A stretch of 64,000 nt of DNA from assembly GCA_027489175.1 (NCBI GenBank), contig JAIYAE010000019.1:62001-126000 (forward strand), in the 5' to 3' direction. Shown here piece after piece: positions 26,840 to 38,564 of the stretch; position 1 is the first letter of the stretch; every line of letters begins with the position of its first letter. This DNA comes from Rhodobacter sp. (GTDB lineage: Bacteria > Pseudomonadota > Alphaproteobacteria > Rhodobacterales > Rhodobacteraceae). The notes below the pieces were generated by a model, which saw only the letters and a list, made by a program, of their open reading frames with translations, was not told where the DNA came from and searched no databases. A program made the translations under genes and the position numbers.

Positions 26840-27568
26840 TCAAAACTCCACCCGCAAGCCGAAATGCGCGGGGTCCAGCAGGCTTTCGACATATTCGATG
26901 CAGGCGCCCTCGGCGTCGCGCACCAGCCGCTCCAACCGCAGCATCGGGGTGCCGGGTGACCGGCCCAGCACCTTGGCCTCCGGCTCGGCCAGCGCGGGCA
27001 GGACACCCGCCCCTTCGCATCCGCTGGCGGGGATCAGCCCGAATGCCGACAACGTCGAGTTGATCGACCCACCCGGCAGGCCCGTCTCCAGCAAGGCCTC
27101 AAACCCCTCGCGCCAGGGCAGACGGCTGCGTTCCAGCGAGATGCCCTGCCCCGTCCCCCGGCAAAAGCGCATGCGGTCCACACAAAGGTAGTCGCCCCCC
27201 GCCCCATCGTCGCGGAACGCATCGGCCCGCGCGCAAGGCCCCCGGCGGATGGTCAAAAGCCGCGTTTCCACCTCGCCCCCGGCGCGCGACAGGGCCACCG
27301 ACCAGCCTTGCGCGCCGTCGATCGTGCTGCCGTCATAGGTCACGAAAGACCCGATCCCGACCCGTGTGGTGATCAGCCCGCGCCCGACCAGCAGTTTCAA
27401 CCCGCGCCGCACCGTGTTGCGGCTGACGGCAAAGCGCCGCGTCAGTTCGGTTTCGCTGGCTAGGGCGGTGCCGCGCGGTGCCTGACCACGGCGGATTTCG
27501 CCTTCAAGGATCAGGGCGACATGCTCGGCCTTGGCAACCCCGATGTCCTGCGTTTTCGGGCTCTGCAT
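26840..27568 (-). CDS. GntR-family transcriptional regulator (HutC/UTRA type)
   Basis: 242 residues. The N-terminal winged helix (LASETELTRRFAVSRNTVRRGLKLLVGRGLI) matches the GntR DNA-binding domain, and the C-terminal part (DYLCVDRMRFCRGTG; YVESLLDPAHFGLRVEF) the UTRA ligand-binding domain. It is the first gene of the minus operon and therefore probably controls it and itself. Tandem repeats at 27582-27601, close to its start, are a candidate operator. ATG 27568 is used; an upstream in-frame extension crosses that region. Confidence 0.92.
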   Translation of the reverse strand: MQSPKTQDIGVAKAEHVALILEGEIRRGQAPRGTALASETELTRRFAVSRNTVRRGLKLLVGRGLITTRVGIGSFVTYDGSTIDGAQGWSVALSRAGGEVETRLLTIRRGPCARADAFRDDGAGGDYLCVDRMRFCRGTGQGISLERSRLPWREGFEALLETGLPGGSINSTLSAFGLIPASGCEGAGVLPALAEPEAKVLGRSPGTPMLRLERLVRDAEGACIEYVESLLDPAHFGLRVEF

Positions 27569-27581
27569 CGGGCACCTCGTG

Positions 27582-27601
27582 ACCTGTTCCAACCTGTACC
27601 T
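27582..27601. promoter_or_regulatory. Tandem 10-bp repeat, candidate GntR operator
   Basis: ACCTGTTCCA followed at once by ACCTGTACCT, 13 bases upstream of the GntR start in the divergent spacer. Direct repeats at one-turn spacing next to an autoregulator are a plausible binding site; not otherwise tested. Confidence 0.35.
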
Positions 27602-27740
27602 TACCCGATATGCGACCCTTATCAACCCCTCGTTGTCTGGCCCCCAACTTTCGGTTGCTCCACCCCGCCCGGCACGGGGGCTTCACCCCGCCGCCGCAAA
27701 GGCCTACACCGGACCGGACCCGAACCCCGCAGGAACACGC

Positions 27741-28865
27741 ATGTCCGACGCCTATTTCCTTTACCACTCCATCGGGATGTACCCCGGCAAGACCGCCGAC
27801 CAGACCCGCGCGATGACCGAGTTTGCCGAAATCTGGGGCCGCCCGGATGATGCGCAATGGGGCGCGGTCCTGCCGCTCCGCCAGCGCTTCATCGACCGCT
27901 GGCGCGCGATCCTGAACGCGCCCGAAGGCAGCGTCACCACCTGCGAAAGCGTCACCCAGGGCTTCCATATGCTGGTTGAGGCGCTGCCCGACCATCATCT
28001 GCGCGGCAAGACCGTCCTTGTCGCGGCTGACTGCTTTCCATCCAACAACTTCCTCCTGGCCGGAATGGCCGAGGCGCGCGGCTTTACCCTGAAGACCGTC
28101 CCCCTCCGCCAAGGTGCGGCCTGGGTTGAGGATGAAGATATGCTTGCCGCCTGGACGCCCGACGTGGGCCTCGCGCTCTTGACCTGGGTCTCCTCCACCT
28201 CGTCCCGCCGGATCAACCTGCCCGCATTGGTGGCGCATGGCCGGCAGATGGGGTCGCTGGTGGGCGTGGATACCACCCAGGCCGCTGGCCTTCTGCCATT
28301 TGACGTGGGCGCACCTGCGGTGGATTTCGCCCTCTCCACCTCGCTGAAATGGATGTGCGGCACGCCCGGCGCGGGCGTTCTTTACGCAAGCCCCCAGCTT
28401 ACCGCCACCTGCCAGCCGCAACTGCGTGGCTGGTTCAGCCAGCCTGACCCGTTCAACTGGGACATCACCCGCTTTACCTATGCGCCTGACATCCGCCGCT
28501 TTGATAGCGGCACGCCCTCCTGCATGGCCGCCCTCGCCTCGCTGCCAGCACTCGACTGGCACGCCGGCCAGGACATGGCGGCGATCCTGGCCCATAACCG
28601 CACCCTGACCGACCGGCTCTTCCAGATTGCCGAGGCTTGCGCCCTGCCCCCCGTCACCCCCCGCGCCGAAGCCGACCGCGGCGGCTCTGTCATGCTACGC
28701 CTGCCCGAGGACCGGCCAGCCGCCAGCATCGTGACCGCCCTGCGCGCCGAAGGCATCACCACCGACGCGCGCGGCCAGACCCTGCGCCTGTCGCCCGGCG
28801 TGCTGACGACGCTGGCAGGCTGCGACCATCTGGCCGCCGTCCTGCCGGGGCTTCTAAGGGCCTAA
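27741..28865 (+). CDS. Kynureninase-like class V aminotransferase
   Basis: 374 residues, PLP fold type I. The PLP Lys is probably K203 in STSLKWMCGTPGAG and the Asp in VDTTQAAG (about 177) sits on the pyridine. The C-terminal core resembles kynureninase-like proteins, but no other tryptophan-catabolism gene is near, so desulfurase or lyase activity on another substrate is possible. ATG 27741 follows AGGAACACGC. It is divergent from the GntR operon with a 172-base spacer, so shared control is plausible. Confidence 0.78.
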   Translation: MSDAYFLYHSIGMYPGKTADQTRAMTEFAEIWGRPDDAQWGAVLPLRQRFIDRWRAILNAPEGSVTTCESVTQGFHMLVEALPDHHLRGKTVLVAADCFPSNNFLLAGMAEARGFTLKTVPLRQGAAWVEDEDMLAAWTPDVGLALLTWVSSTSSRRINLPALVAHGRQMGSLVGVDTTQAAGLLPFDVGAPAVDFALSTSLKWMCGTPGAGVLYASPQLTATCQPQLRGWFSQPDPFNWDITRFTYAPDIRRFDSGTPSCMAALASLPALDWHAGQDMAAILAHNRTLTDRLFQIAEACALPPVTPRAEADRGGSVMLRLPEDRPAASIVTALRAEGITTDARGQTLRLSPGVLTTLAGCDHLAAVLPGLLRA

Positions 28866-28869
28866 CGCC

Positions 28870-30120
28870 TTAGCGAAGCGCCTGCAGCAGGGCCAGCGAC
28901 GGCTCACCCGTCACAGCCATCCCTTGGGCGGACTGGAAGGCGCTGATCGCGGATTTGGTCTTGGCCCCGATCACGCCATCACTGCCGCCGGTGTCAAAGC
29001 CTCGCGCAGTCAGAAGGCGCTGCAATTCTTGCCGGTCGGCCTTGGTCATCCCCGTGACATCGGGGCCAAAGCTTGCCTGCACCGGCCCACGGCCCAAGAT
29101 GCGGTCCGACAGATGCCCCACGCCGATCGCGTAGTTCTGGGCGTTGTTGTAGCGCAGGATGGTGGCAAAGTTCTGCGTCAGCAGGAACGCAGGCCCGCCC
29201 CGGTCAATGATCGACCCGCCCGCCAGTGCGCCGCCGCCAGCGGCCCGCACGCCCAAAGCCTGCCACTCCGCCGCCGACTTACCCTTGCCGCGCCCCAGAA
29301 GCCCGGCGTTGAACCCTGCGGGCAGCGTAACCTCCATCCCCCAGGGCAGACCGCGCGTCCAGCCGGACCGCTGCAGGTAAGCGGCGGTTGAGGCCAGAGC
29401 ATCGCTTGGGTCATCGCTCCAGATATCGCGCCGCCCGTCGCCGGTGAAATCCACCGCGAATTCCAGATAGCTGGTGGGAATGAACTGAGTATGGCCCATT
29501 GCGCCCGCCCAGCTTCCCACCATCGCGGAGGGCGAGGTATCGCCCGATTGCAGGATGCGCATCGCTGCGGTCAACTGGCTTTCAAAGAACTCGCCCCGCC
29601 GCCCGTCATAGGCCAGCGTTGACAGCGCGCTGACCACCGGCACATTGCCGCGCCTGGTGCCGAAAAAGCTTTCCAGCCCCCAGACCGCCGCCACAACATG
29701 CGCCTCAACCCCATAGCGCCCCTCGATGGCGCGCAGGGTCGGGCCATATTCCGCGAACTTCTGGCGGCCAAGGCCAACGCGTTCGTCCGAGGCGGCGATG
29801 CTCAGGTAATCCTCAAGGCTGCGTTTGAATTCGGTCTGGTTGCGGTCGCGCTCGATCACGTCTGGCAAAAAGCCAGCCCCGCGAAACGCCGCATCCAGCG
29901 TGCCTTGCGAAATCCCCCGCCCCGCCGCGCGGGCCTTGAAGCCTTCCACCCAGGAATCCCAACCGGCATTCGGCACCGCCACCGGCGCCGGGTCCGGCGC
30001 CCGGTAGCCAGCCCCGCCCGCCCCGCGCGAAGTAGTGCCGCGCCCAGGCATACAGGCCGACAGCAGCCCCGCCGCCCCCGCCAGAAGCGCCCCGCGCCGT
30101 GTCAGAAAATCCATGCCCAT
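28870..30120 (-). CDS. Lytic murein transglycosylase, MltB-like, with peptidoglycan-binding domain
   Basis: About 416 residues. A lipobox LLSAC (residues about 19-23) follows a short twin-Arg-like n-region (LTRRGALLAG). The SLT domain has the catalytic Glu in VWGLESFFGTRRGNVPVVSALSTLAYD, plus GAMGHTQFIPTSYLEFAVDFTGDGRRDIW. A C-terminal peptidoglycan-binding domain (ELQRLLTARGFDTGGSDGVIGAKTKSAI) is seen. Two ATG codons, 30120 and 30114, are both possible starts. The role is peptidoglycan cleavage at the outer-membrane inner face. Confidence 0.93.
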   Translation of the reverse strand: MGMDFLTRRGALLAGAAGLLSACMPGRGTTSRGAGGAGYRAPDPAPVAVPNAGWDSWVEGFKARAAGRGISQGTLDAAFRGAGFLPDVIERDRNQTEFKRSLEDYLSIAASDERVGLGRQKFAEYGPTLRAIEGRYGVEAHVVAAVWGLESFFGTRRGNVPVVSALSTLAYDGRRGEFFESQLTAAMRILQSGDTSPSAMVGSWAGAMGHTQFIPTSYLEFAVDFTGDGRRDIWSDDPSDALASTAAYLQRSGWTRGLPWGMEVTLPAGFNAGLLGRGKGKSAAEWQALGVRAAGGGALAGGSIIDRGGPAFLLTQNFATILRYNNAQNYAIGVGHLSDRILGRGPVQASFGPDVTGMTKADRQELQRLLTARGFDTGGSDGVIGAKTKSAISAFQSAQGMAVTGEPSLALLQALR

Positions 30121-30254
30121 CGCCTTGCCCGCCTCTGCTTCTTGTTTTGCCGGGATGATACCCCGGTCGGGTCCCAAAGGCCAAGCCCCCACCCCGGTCG
30201 CACGGCGGTCCAACGCCGCCCCTCTCGTGCGGCGCCTTCCTCTTCCTATCTCTC

Positions 30255-30310
30255 TTGCATTCATACTGGCGAAAATATCCTCCGGGGGTCCGGGGGTGGA
30301 AAACCCCCGG
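30255..30310 (-). repeat. Dispersed intergenic element, copy 2
   Basis: Read on minus: CCGGGGGTTTTCCACCCCCGG, then ACCCCCGGAGGATATTTTCGCC and TATGAATG. The order of parts matches copy 1 at 12203-12260 on plus. It sits in the 299-base gap between the transglycosylase and trmJ genes, which holds no other feature. Confidence 0.65.
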
Positions 30311-30419
30311 CTCCAACGCTGGCCCCGGGGCCGCCAACTTGGTTAGCACTTCCTGAAAATGAAAACGCAAGCCCTTGAAATCATGGGGCCCGCGTCATGT
30401 CCCTGCCCGGGACACCCCT

Positions 30420-31157
30420 TCAGTCGCCCTTGTTCTTCAAGGTCCAGGCAATCTGGCGCAGCATGCCGTGGAAGGTCTGCACCTCGGCCCGGGTCAGCCC
30501 CAGCCGCCCCCACATGTTGCGCAGGTTGGCCTTCATTCCTTCGGCCTTGGTCTCGGGAAAGAAGAACCCCGCCGCATCCAGCCGTTCCTCGAAATGATCC
30601 GCCAGACGCCCCACATCCTCGCGGCTGGCAAACTCGGTCCGGGCCAGTTCCATCACCGAAGCCGGGACCTCTGCCCCCTGCCGCTGCCATTCGTACCCCA
30701 GCAAGAGCACGCATTGCGCAAGGTTCAGCGAAGGGAAATCCGGGTTCACCGGCACGGTGACGATGGCATTGGCATGGATGATGTCGTCATTCTCCAGCCC
30801 CGCACGTTCAGGGCCAAAGAGGACACCCACCTTCTTGCCCTCAGCCCCCAGCGCGCGGGCCATCGCCATCGCGCGTTCGGGGGTGACGACCTCTTTCACC
30901 AGCTCTCGCCCCCGGGCGGTGGTGGCGAAAACGAAGTCGCAGTCGGCAATCGCCCCCGGCACATCGGCAAAGAGGCCAGCATGGTCCAAAAGCCGCCCCG
31001 CACCGCTGGCCATCGCAACCGCCTTCGGGTTCGGCCAGCCATCGCGGGGACCGGTCACGCGCATCCGCTCCAGCCCGAAGTTCAGCATCGCCCGCGCAGC
31101 CGCGCCGATGTTCTCGCCCATCTGGGGGCGGACAAGGATGAAGACGGGCGGGATCAT
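30420..31157 (-). CDS. trmJ: tRNA (cytidine/uridine-2'-O-)-methyltransferase TrmJ
   Basis: SPOUT-class enzyme that methylates position 32 of tRNA anticodon loops. 245 residues: PVFILVRPQMGENIGAAARAM at the N-terminus, VGVLFGPERAGLENDD and IVTVPVNPDFPSLNLAQCVLLLGYE form the knotted SAM site. ATG 31157 begins the conserved MIPPVFILV; a longer upstream frame is not conserved-looking. It is followed by an extended C-terminal helical tail (residues about 175-245) as usual for TrmJ. Confidence 0.92.
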   Translation of the reverse strand: MIPPVFILVRPQMGENIGAAARAMLNFGLERMRVTGPRDGWPNPKAVAMASGAGRLLDHAGLFADVPGAIADCDFVFATTARGRELVKEVVTPERAMAMARALGAEGKKVGVLFGPERAGLENDDIIHANAIVTVPVNPDFPSLNLAQCVLLLGYEWQRQGAEVPASVMELARTEFASREDVGRLADHFEERLDAAGFFFPETKAEGMKANLRNMWGRLGLTRAEVQTFHGMLRQIAWTLKNKGD

Positions 31158-31297
31158 GCGGAACCTGTGGGCCAAGGGAAACCTGCCCGCAGATAGGCCA
31201 GCCGCGCGGGGCTGGCAAGCGGCCGCCACAGCGCCCCCGGTAGCCAATCCCGCGAAAGGCTGCTAGATGAGCCGCCACACCCTTGCCGGAGCCGACC

Positions 31298-31918
31298 ATG
31301 GCCAACGAAGACCGCCCGCAGATCACCCTGATCACCCCGCCCGTCTTTGACCCCGAGGTGTTCTCGGACCGGATCGCGCGGGTGCTGGATGGGATGGCGA
31401 TCGCCTGCCTGCGGCTTTCGCTTGGCACCAAGGACGAAGACACCCTGATGCGCGCCGCCGATGCCGCGCGGGAAGTGGCCCATGCCCGCGACGTGGCCAT
31501 CGTGATCGACAACCACCTGATCCTGGCCGAGCGTCTGGGGCTGGATGGCGTCCACCTGACCGACGGCGCGCGCACTGTCAGGAAGGCCCGCAAGGACCTT
31601 GGTGCCGATGCCATTGTCGGCGCCTTTTGCGGCACCAGCCGGCATGAGGGGATGTCGGCGGGCGAAGCCGGGGCCGACTATGTGGCGCTGGGTCCGATCG
31701 GCGCCACGGCCTTGGGCGATGGCAGCAGTGTCGAATTTGACGTGCTGGAATGGTGGTCCGAAGTGATCGAGGTGCCGATGATCGCCGAAGGGGCCCTGAC
31801 GGCAGAGCTGGTGGCGAAATATGGCCCCGTGACCGATTTCTTTGCGGTGGGTGAGGAAATCTGGGGATCGGATGATCCCTTGGCTGCCCTGAAGGCGCTG
31901 CTCGCGCCGTTGGGTTGA
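31298..31918 (+). CDS. thiE: Thiamine-phosphate synthase
   Basis: 206 residues of a TIM barrel that joins HMP-PP and thiazole phosphate. ILAERLGLDGVHLTDG, FCGTSRHEGMSAGEAGADYVALGPIG and the C-terminal FFAVGEEIWGS region are ThiE-like; the usual phosphate loop is less canonical than in E. coli ThiE, so a paralogue is possible. ATG 31298 is used. I see no TPP riboswitch upstream (140-base gap). The gene is not next to other thi genes here. Confidence 0.8.
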   Translation: MANEDRPQITLITPPVFDPEVFSDRIARVLDGMAIACLRLSLGTKDEDTLMRAADAAREVAHARDVAIVIDNHLILAERLGLDGVHLTDGARTVRKARKDLGADAIVGAFCGTSRHEGMSAGEAGADYVALGPIGATALGDGSSVEFDVLEWWSEVIEVPMIAEGALTAELVAKYGPVTDFFAVGEEIWGSDDPLAALKALLAPLG

Positions 31919-31945
31919 CCTGCCTTCGCCGGGCTGAAGCCCGCC

Positions 31946-32767
31946 CTACGAAACAGCGTTCACATGGGCGGTGCGGATCACCCGTTCGCAATGCTGGGCC
32001 AGGACCTTGCGGTTCTGGAAGGCGTCCACCGGCACCTCGGGGTGGAAGGTCACTTCGACCCGCCCTTGCCGCCGGGTGGCGAGGGTCTTCAGCAGGTGGC
32101 TGGCAAAATCCATGTCGCCCCACCAGCCGTAATGCCGGGGGTCCTCGCCTTCCGGGGCGTGGAACACCACTGTCACGGGCTGGATGTGCATGGCACTTAC
32201 AAGGCCGGGGGAAAAGAACGCCTCAAACAAGGTGCTTTTGAAGGGCAGCACCCGGACGGCGTCGGTCGACGTGCCTTCGGGGAAGAAGAGGAGGCGGTGG
32301 CCGGCGTGCAGGCGGCTTTCGAAAACTTCCTTCTGGCGCTTCGCCTCGGTCCCCTTGCGGGCGATGAAGACGGTGCCGGTGGCGCGGGCCAGCCAGCCGA
32401 TCCCGGGCCAACCGGCCACTTCGGACTTTGCCACGAAGTAGACCCGCTGCGCCGCGTTCAGGGTGAAGATGTCCAGCCAGCTGGAATGATTGGCGACAAT
32501 CGCCCCCGGGGCGGTCATCGGGCGGCCATGGATCACCAAGGGCAAGCGCAGGATGCGCAGGCCCATGCGGCAGACAAATTGGGTGATGTAGGGCGTGACC
32601 GGGCGGGCCTGACCGAAAAGCGGCCATTCCACGAGGCGAACCAAAAGCAAAAGCGCCAGCCCGCCATAGGTCAGCGACCCGAGTAAAGTGCCGCGCCAGA
32701 TCACGCGAATCCATCCAGCAAGCCCGATGCGCAAGGGGGGAACCGGGGCCTCAAGCCAGGTGCTCAT
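31946..32767 (-). CDS. olsA: 1-acyl-glycerol-phosphate-type acyltransferase (OlsA-like)
   Basis: 273 residues. Membrane segments near 25-45, the NHSSWLD acyltransferase box (His-x4-Asp), then FFPEGTSTDAVRVLPFKSTLFEA, the other conserved block of PlsC-type enzymes. Coupled by an ATGA overlap to olsB, the OlsB-OlsA pair makes ornithine lipids: OlsB forms lyso-ornithine lipid, OlsA adds the second acyl chain. Phosphatidic-acid synthesis is the alternative, but the context favours OlsA. Confidence 0.78.
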   Translation of the reverse strand: MSTWLEAPVPPLRIGLAGWIRVIWRGTLLGSLTYGGLALLLLVRLVEWPLFGQARPVTPYITQFVCRMGLRILRLPLVIHGRPMTAPGAIVANHSSWLDIFTLNAAQRVYFVAKSEVAGWPGIGWLARATGTVFIARKGTEAKRQKEVFESRLHAGHRLLFFPEGTSTDAVRVLPFKSTLFEAFFSPGLVSAMHIQPVTVVFHAPEGEDPRHYGWWGDMDFASHLLKTLATRRQGRVEVTFHPEVPVDAFQNRKVLAQHCERVIRTAHVNAVS

Positions 32768-33546
32768 GCCGCCCCCGCCTTGCGCAAATAGAACTCCCGG
32801 TGGCGGGCGGACATTTGGCCGGTGTCCATCACCAGGCAGACATCGGTGGTGTTGAAGGCCCGGTCGATGAACGCCCCTTCGCCGACAAAGCCGCCCAGCC
32901 GCAGGTAAGCCTTGATCAGCGCCGGGGTCGCGGCCAAGGCGGTCTTGCGGTCAAGCTGGTGTGCCGGAATCAGGTTCATGTCCTGACGTTGCGGCGGACG
33001 GGCGCGGACGCGCATGTTGGGCGGGGCCAGGTGGTGGTGATGCAGCCAGGACAAAGGCCCGGCCAGTGCAGAAACATCCGTGCCGTGAAAACTTGCTACA
33101 CCAAAGAGCACTTCGATCCCGCGCTCAAGCACATAGTCGGCCAGACCGTTCCAGAGGTGGAACATCGCCGTTCCGCCGCGATGATCGGCATGGACGCAGG
33201 ACCGCCCAAGCTCCAAAAGCCGCTTGCCGGACGCAAGGAGCGGCGTCAGGTCATATTCCCCTTCCGAATAGAATCCCCCCGCCGCGGCGCGCCGGTCACC
33301 GGGCAAGACGCGATAGGCCCCGATCACATGGTCAAGCCCGGCCGGATCACGGCGGCGGTCAACCAGCACCAGATGGTCGAAGTAGGGGTCATAGGCGTCC
33401 CGCTCCAGCCGCGCGTCATGATCGACCAGCGGGCCAGAGCCGCCAAGCTCGGCCACGAACACCTCATACCGCAGGCGTTGTGCTGCGGTCAGATCTTCTG
33501 CCGAAGCGGCCAGGCGCAGGGTGTAGGGAGTGTCGTCGGCTGTCAT
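32764..33546 (-). CDS. olsB: L-ornithine N-alpha-acyltransferase (OlsB)
   Basis: 260 residues of the OlsB/GNAT-like family: TAAQRLRYEVFVAELGG, VGAYRVLP-type core, LLELGRSCVHADHRGGTAMFHLWNGLADYV, then a C-terminal region. Makes lyso-ornithine lipid from ornithine and acyl-ACP. ATG 33546 removes a 45-codon unsupported extension. Overlap of stop and next start with olsA shows a two-gene operon. Confidence 0.85.
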   Translation of the reverse strand: MTADDTPYTLRLAASAEDLTAAQRLRYEVFVAELGGSGPLVDHDARLERDAYDPYFDHLVLVDRRRDPAGLDHVIGAYRVLPGDRRAAAGGFYSEGEYDLTPLLASGKRLLELGRSCVHADHRGGTAMFHLWNGLADYVLERGIEVLFGVASFHGTDVSALAGPLSWLHHHHLAPPNMRVRARPPQRQDMNLIPAHQLDRKTALAATPALIKAYLRLGGFVGEGAFIDRAFNTTDVCLVMDTGQMSARHREFYLRKAGAA

Positions 33547-33693
33547 GTGACATCGCAGCAAGGGGGCAAGACCGTGGGAGGAGGGCGGGCTCGGCTTCCG
33601 CTGACTTAGCCATGCGCCGGGTGCATTGCAACCATCCGGCCTACCGCGCCGGAATATGGCAATTGCAGGTTGAATTCCCATGGCGAATTCGCA

Positions 33694-33876
33694 CTATGGT
33701 CGTGAAGACCCAAAGTCAGGAACAAGCGCAATGCGATTGCTGTCGATCACCACTTTTCCAGCATGTTCAAAGTTCACCGTGACCCGTGCGCCGACCACCG
33801 ATTGCACCTGACCCAAGCCCCATTCCGCCTGATCCGGGTGACGCACCAGCATGCCCGGTTCCAGAATTGACGACAT
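33694..33876 (-). CDS. DUF3553 small protein
   Basis: 60 residues beginning MSSILEPGMLVRHPDQAEWG and containing GQVQSVVGARVTVNFEHAGK, the whole conserved DUF3553 family pattern, a short SH3-like beta fold. Function unknown. It is divergent from chpT with only 24 bases between starts, so both promoters must overlap coding sequence or be shared. Confidence 0.88.
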   Translation of the reverse strand: MSSILEPGMLVRHPDQAEWGLGQVQSVVGARVTVNFEHAGKVVIDSNRIALVPDFGSSRP

Positions 33877-33900
33877 TCCCGCCCCTTTTCCCGGTACCCA

Positions 33901-34497
33901 ATGCAAGACAAGCCTGACCTCGCCGCCCTGATCGCCTCACGCATTTGCCATGATCTTATCAGCCCGATTGGTGCCATCGGCAATGGGGTGGAGTTGCTGG
34001 CCATGGATGGCGGGGCCCAACGGCCCGAAATGGCGCTGATTTCCGAAAGCGTGGCCAATGCCAATGCGCGAATCCGGTTTTTCCGGATCAGCTTTGGCGC
34101 GGCCTCGGGTGACCAGCGGATCGCCCGGTCCGAGGTGATGTCGGTCCTGACCGACCTCACGCGCGGGGGGCGGGTCAGCTATGCCTGGACCAGCGTGGCC
34201 GACCTGCCCCGGCGCGAGGTGCGGCTGGCGTTTCTCTTGCTGCAATGCGTGGAAACCGCGCTGGCCTATGGGGGAAAGGTGTCGGTCACGCGCGAGGATG
34301 ATGGCTGGACCATTCAGGCAGAAGCGCCGCGCCTGCGGGTGGATCCGGCCCTGTGGGAAGTGCTGACCGAACCCCGCCCCCCGGCCGAGATTGGCGCAGG
34401 CCAGGTGCATTTCGCGCTGGTGCCGGAAGAGCTGGCCCGTCAAGGCCGCCGTCTGGTGACCGAGATCGGCGAAACGGCGATCAAGCTGACGTTCTGA
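33901..34497 (+). CDS. chpT: Histidine phosphotransferase ChpT
   Basis: 198 residues. N-terminal helix with the phospho-acceptor His in ASRICHDLISPIGAIGNGVELL, then a degenerate ATPase-like domain. It relays phosphate from the CckA kinase to CtrA and CpdR in the alphaproteobacterial cell-cycle and motility/gene-transfer-agent pathway. ATG 33901 is used. A strong marker of alphaproteobacteria. Confidence 0.93.
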   Translation: MQDKPDLAALIASRICHDLISPIGAIGNGVELLAMDGGAQRPEMALISESVANANARIRFFRISFGAASGDQRIARSEVMSVLTDLTRGGRVSYAWTSVADLPRREVRLAFLLLQCVETALAYGGKVSVTREDDGWTIQAEAPRLRVDPALWEVLTEPRPPAEIGAGQVHFALVPEELARQGRRLVTEIGETAIKLTF

Positions 34498-34501
34498 CCG
34501 T

Positions 34502-35761
34502 TCACGGACGGATAGTGCCGTCCCCGGTGACGAGATATTTGAAGCTGCACAGCTGTTCCGCCCCCACCGGCCCGCGCGCATGCAGCTTGCCGGTGGCGAT
34601 GCCGATTTCACCGCCCATCCCGAACTCGCCCCCGTCGGCAAACTGCGTGCTGGCGTTGCGCATCAGGATCGCGCTGTCCAGCCGTTCGAAGAAGCGGGCG
34701 GCCGTGGCATCGTTTTCGGTCAGGATGCTTTCGGTGTGGCTCGATCCATAGCGGCGAATATGGGCGATCGCCTCATCCACGCCATCCACCAGCTTGGCCG
34801 CGATGATCATGTCGAGGAATTCGCGTCCGAAATCATCGGGTTGCGCTTTCACGGTGCCGGGGATCTTCAAAAGCTCGCCCTCGGTGCGGACCTCAACGCC
34901 CGCTTTCAAGAGATCCTCGATCAGCACCGCGCCGTGCTTGGTGTAGAACTGCCAGTCGATCAGCAGACACTCCGCCGAGCCGCAAACGCCGGTGCGGCGG
35001 GTCTTGGCGTTCAGGACCACGCGGCGGGCCTTTTCCAGGTCGGCGTCGCGGTCGGCGTAGACGTGGCAGATGCCTTCCAGATGCGCAAAGACCGGCACCC
35101 GCGCCTCACGCTGGACAAGGCCGACAAGGCCCTTGCCCCCACGGGGGACGATCACGTCGATATACTCCGTCGCCTGCAGCATGGCGGTGACCATGTCGCG
35201 GTCGCGGGTCGGAATGAACTGGATCGCCGTCTCCGGCAGGTTGGCCGAGCGCAGGCCTGCGACCATGCAGGCGTGGATGGCGGTAGAAGTCTCGAAGCTT
35301 TCGCTGCCGCCGCGCAGGATGACGGCGTTGCCAGCTTTCAGGCACAAGGCTCCAGCATCGGCGGTCACGTTCGGGCGGGATTCGTAAATCACGCCCACGA
35401 CCCCCAAAGGAGTGGCAACGCGCTGAATGTGCAGGCCGTTCGGACGGTCCCATTCGGCCAGCACGCGGCCTACCGGGTCCCGCTGTTCGGCGATCTGGCG
35501 CAGCGCATCAACAATACCGCGAAGCCGGTTGCCGTCCAGCCGCAACCGGTCAAGCATCGCCGGCGAAATGCCTTTCTGTTCGGCGGCATCAAGGTCCAGC
35601 GTATTGGCATCCAGCACCTGATCGCGCCGTTGCCAAAGCACATCAGCTGCCGCGATCAGCGCCGTCGCCTTGCGTTCGGACGAGGCAAAGGCCAGTTCAG
35701 CCGCCGCCGCGCGGGCCTTCTGGCCGATCTCGGTCATTAGGTCGGTGAACTGTCCGTCCAT
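34502..35761 (-). CDS. proA: Gamma-glutamyl phosphate reductase
   Basis: NADPH-dependent second step of proline synthesis, forming glutamate-5-semialdehyde. 419 residues of the aldehyde-dehydrogenase fold; the catalytic Cys is in [16 protein letters not shown] and the cofactor region in [29 protein letters not shown]. It is downstream of proB in the same operon, separated by 94 bases holding the triple-hairpin stack. The C-terminus ends with the usual [13 protein letters not shown]. Confidence 0.97.
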   Translation of the reverse strand: MDGQFTDLMTEIGQKARAAAAELAFASSERKATALIAAADVLWQRRDQVLDANTLDLDAAEQKGISPAMLDRLRLDGNRLRGIVDALRQIAEQRDPVGRVLAEWDRPNGLHIQRVATPLGVVGVIYESRPNVTADAGALCLKAGNAVILRGGSESFETSTAIHACMVAGLRSANLPETAIQFIPTRDRDMVTAMLQATEYIDVIVPRGGKGLVGLVQREARVPVFAHLEGICHVYADRDADLEKARRVVLNAKTRRTGVCGSAECLLIDWQFYTKHGAVLIEDLLKAGVEVRTEGELLKIPGTVKAQPDDFGREFLDMIIAAKLVDGVDEAIAHIRRYGSSHTESILTENDATAARFFERLDSAILMRNASTQFADGGEFGMGGEIGIATGKLHARGPVGAEQLCSFKYLVTGDGTIRP

Positions 35762-35783
35762 GGCTTTCCCTTCCGTTCAGCAA

Positions 35784-35852
35784 GCGGAGTTTTCGAAAAC
35801 TCCGCACCGGAAATTTCCAAATTTCCGGACCGATTTCTTTGAAGAAATCGGT
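35784..35852. repeat. Stack of three perfect hairpins between proB and proA
   Basis: GCGGAGTTTT/AAAACTCCGC at 35784-35805, CCGGAAATTT/AAATTTCCGG at 35807-35828 and ACCGATTTCTT/AAGAAATCGGT at 35829-35852, each with a 2-base loop. Spacing and order match the stack at 7591-7659, with compensatory changes in both arms. Here it lies inside an operon, between the proB stop and the proA start, so it may set the proB:proA ratio or end part of the transcript. Confidence 0.8.
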
Positions 35853-35855
35853 GTC

Positions 35856-38564
<2,709 letters not shown>

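Noticed and set aside
31158..31297. TPP riboswitch upstream of thiE
   Set aside because: No THI-box-like sequence (such as CUGAGA) is seen and the spacer is short.
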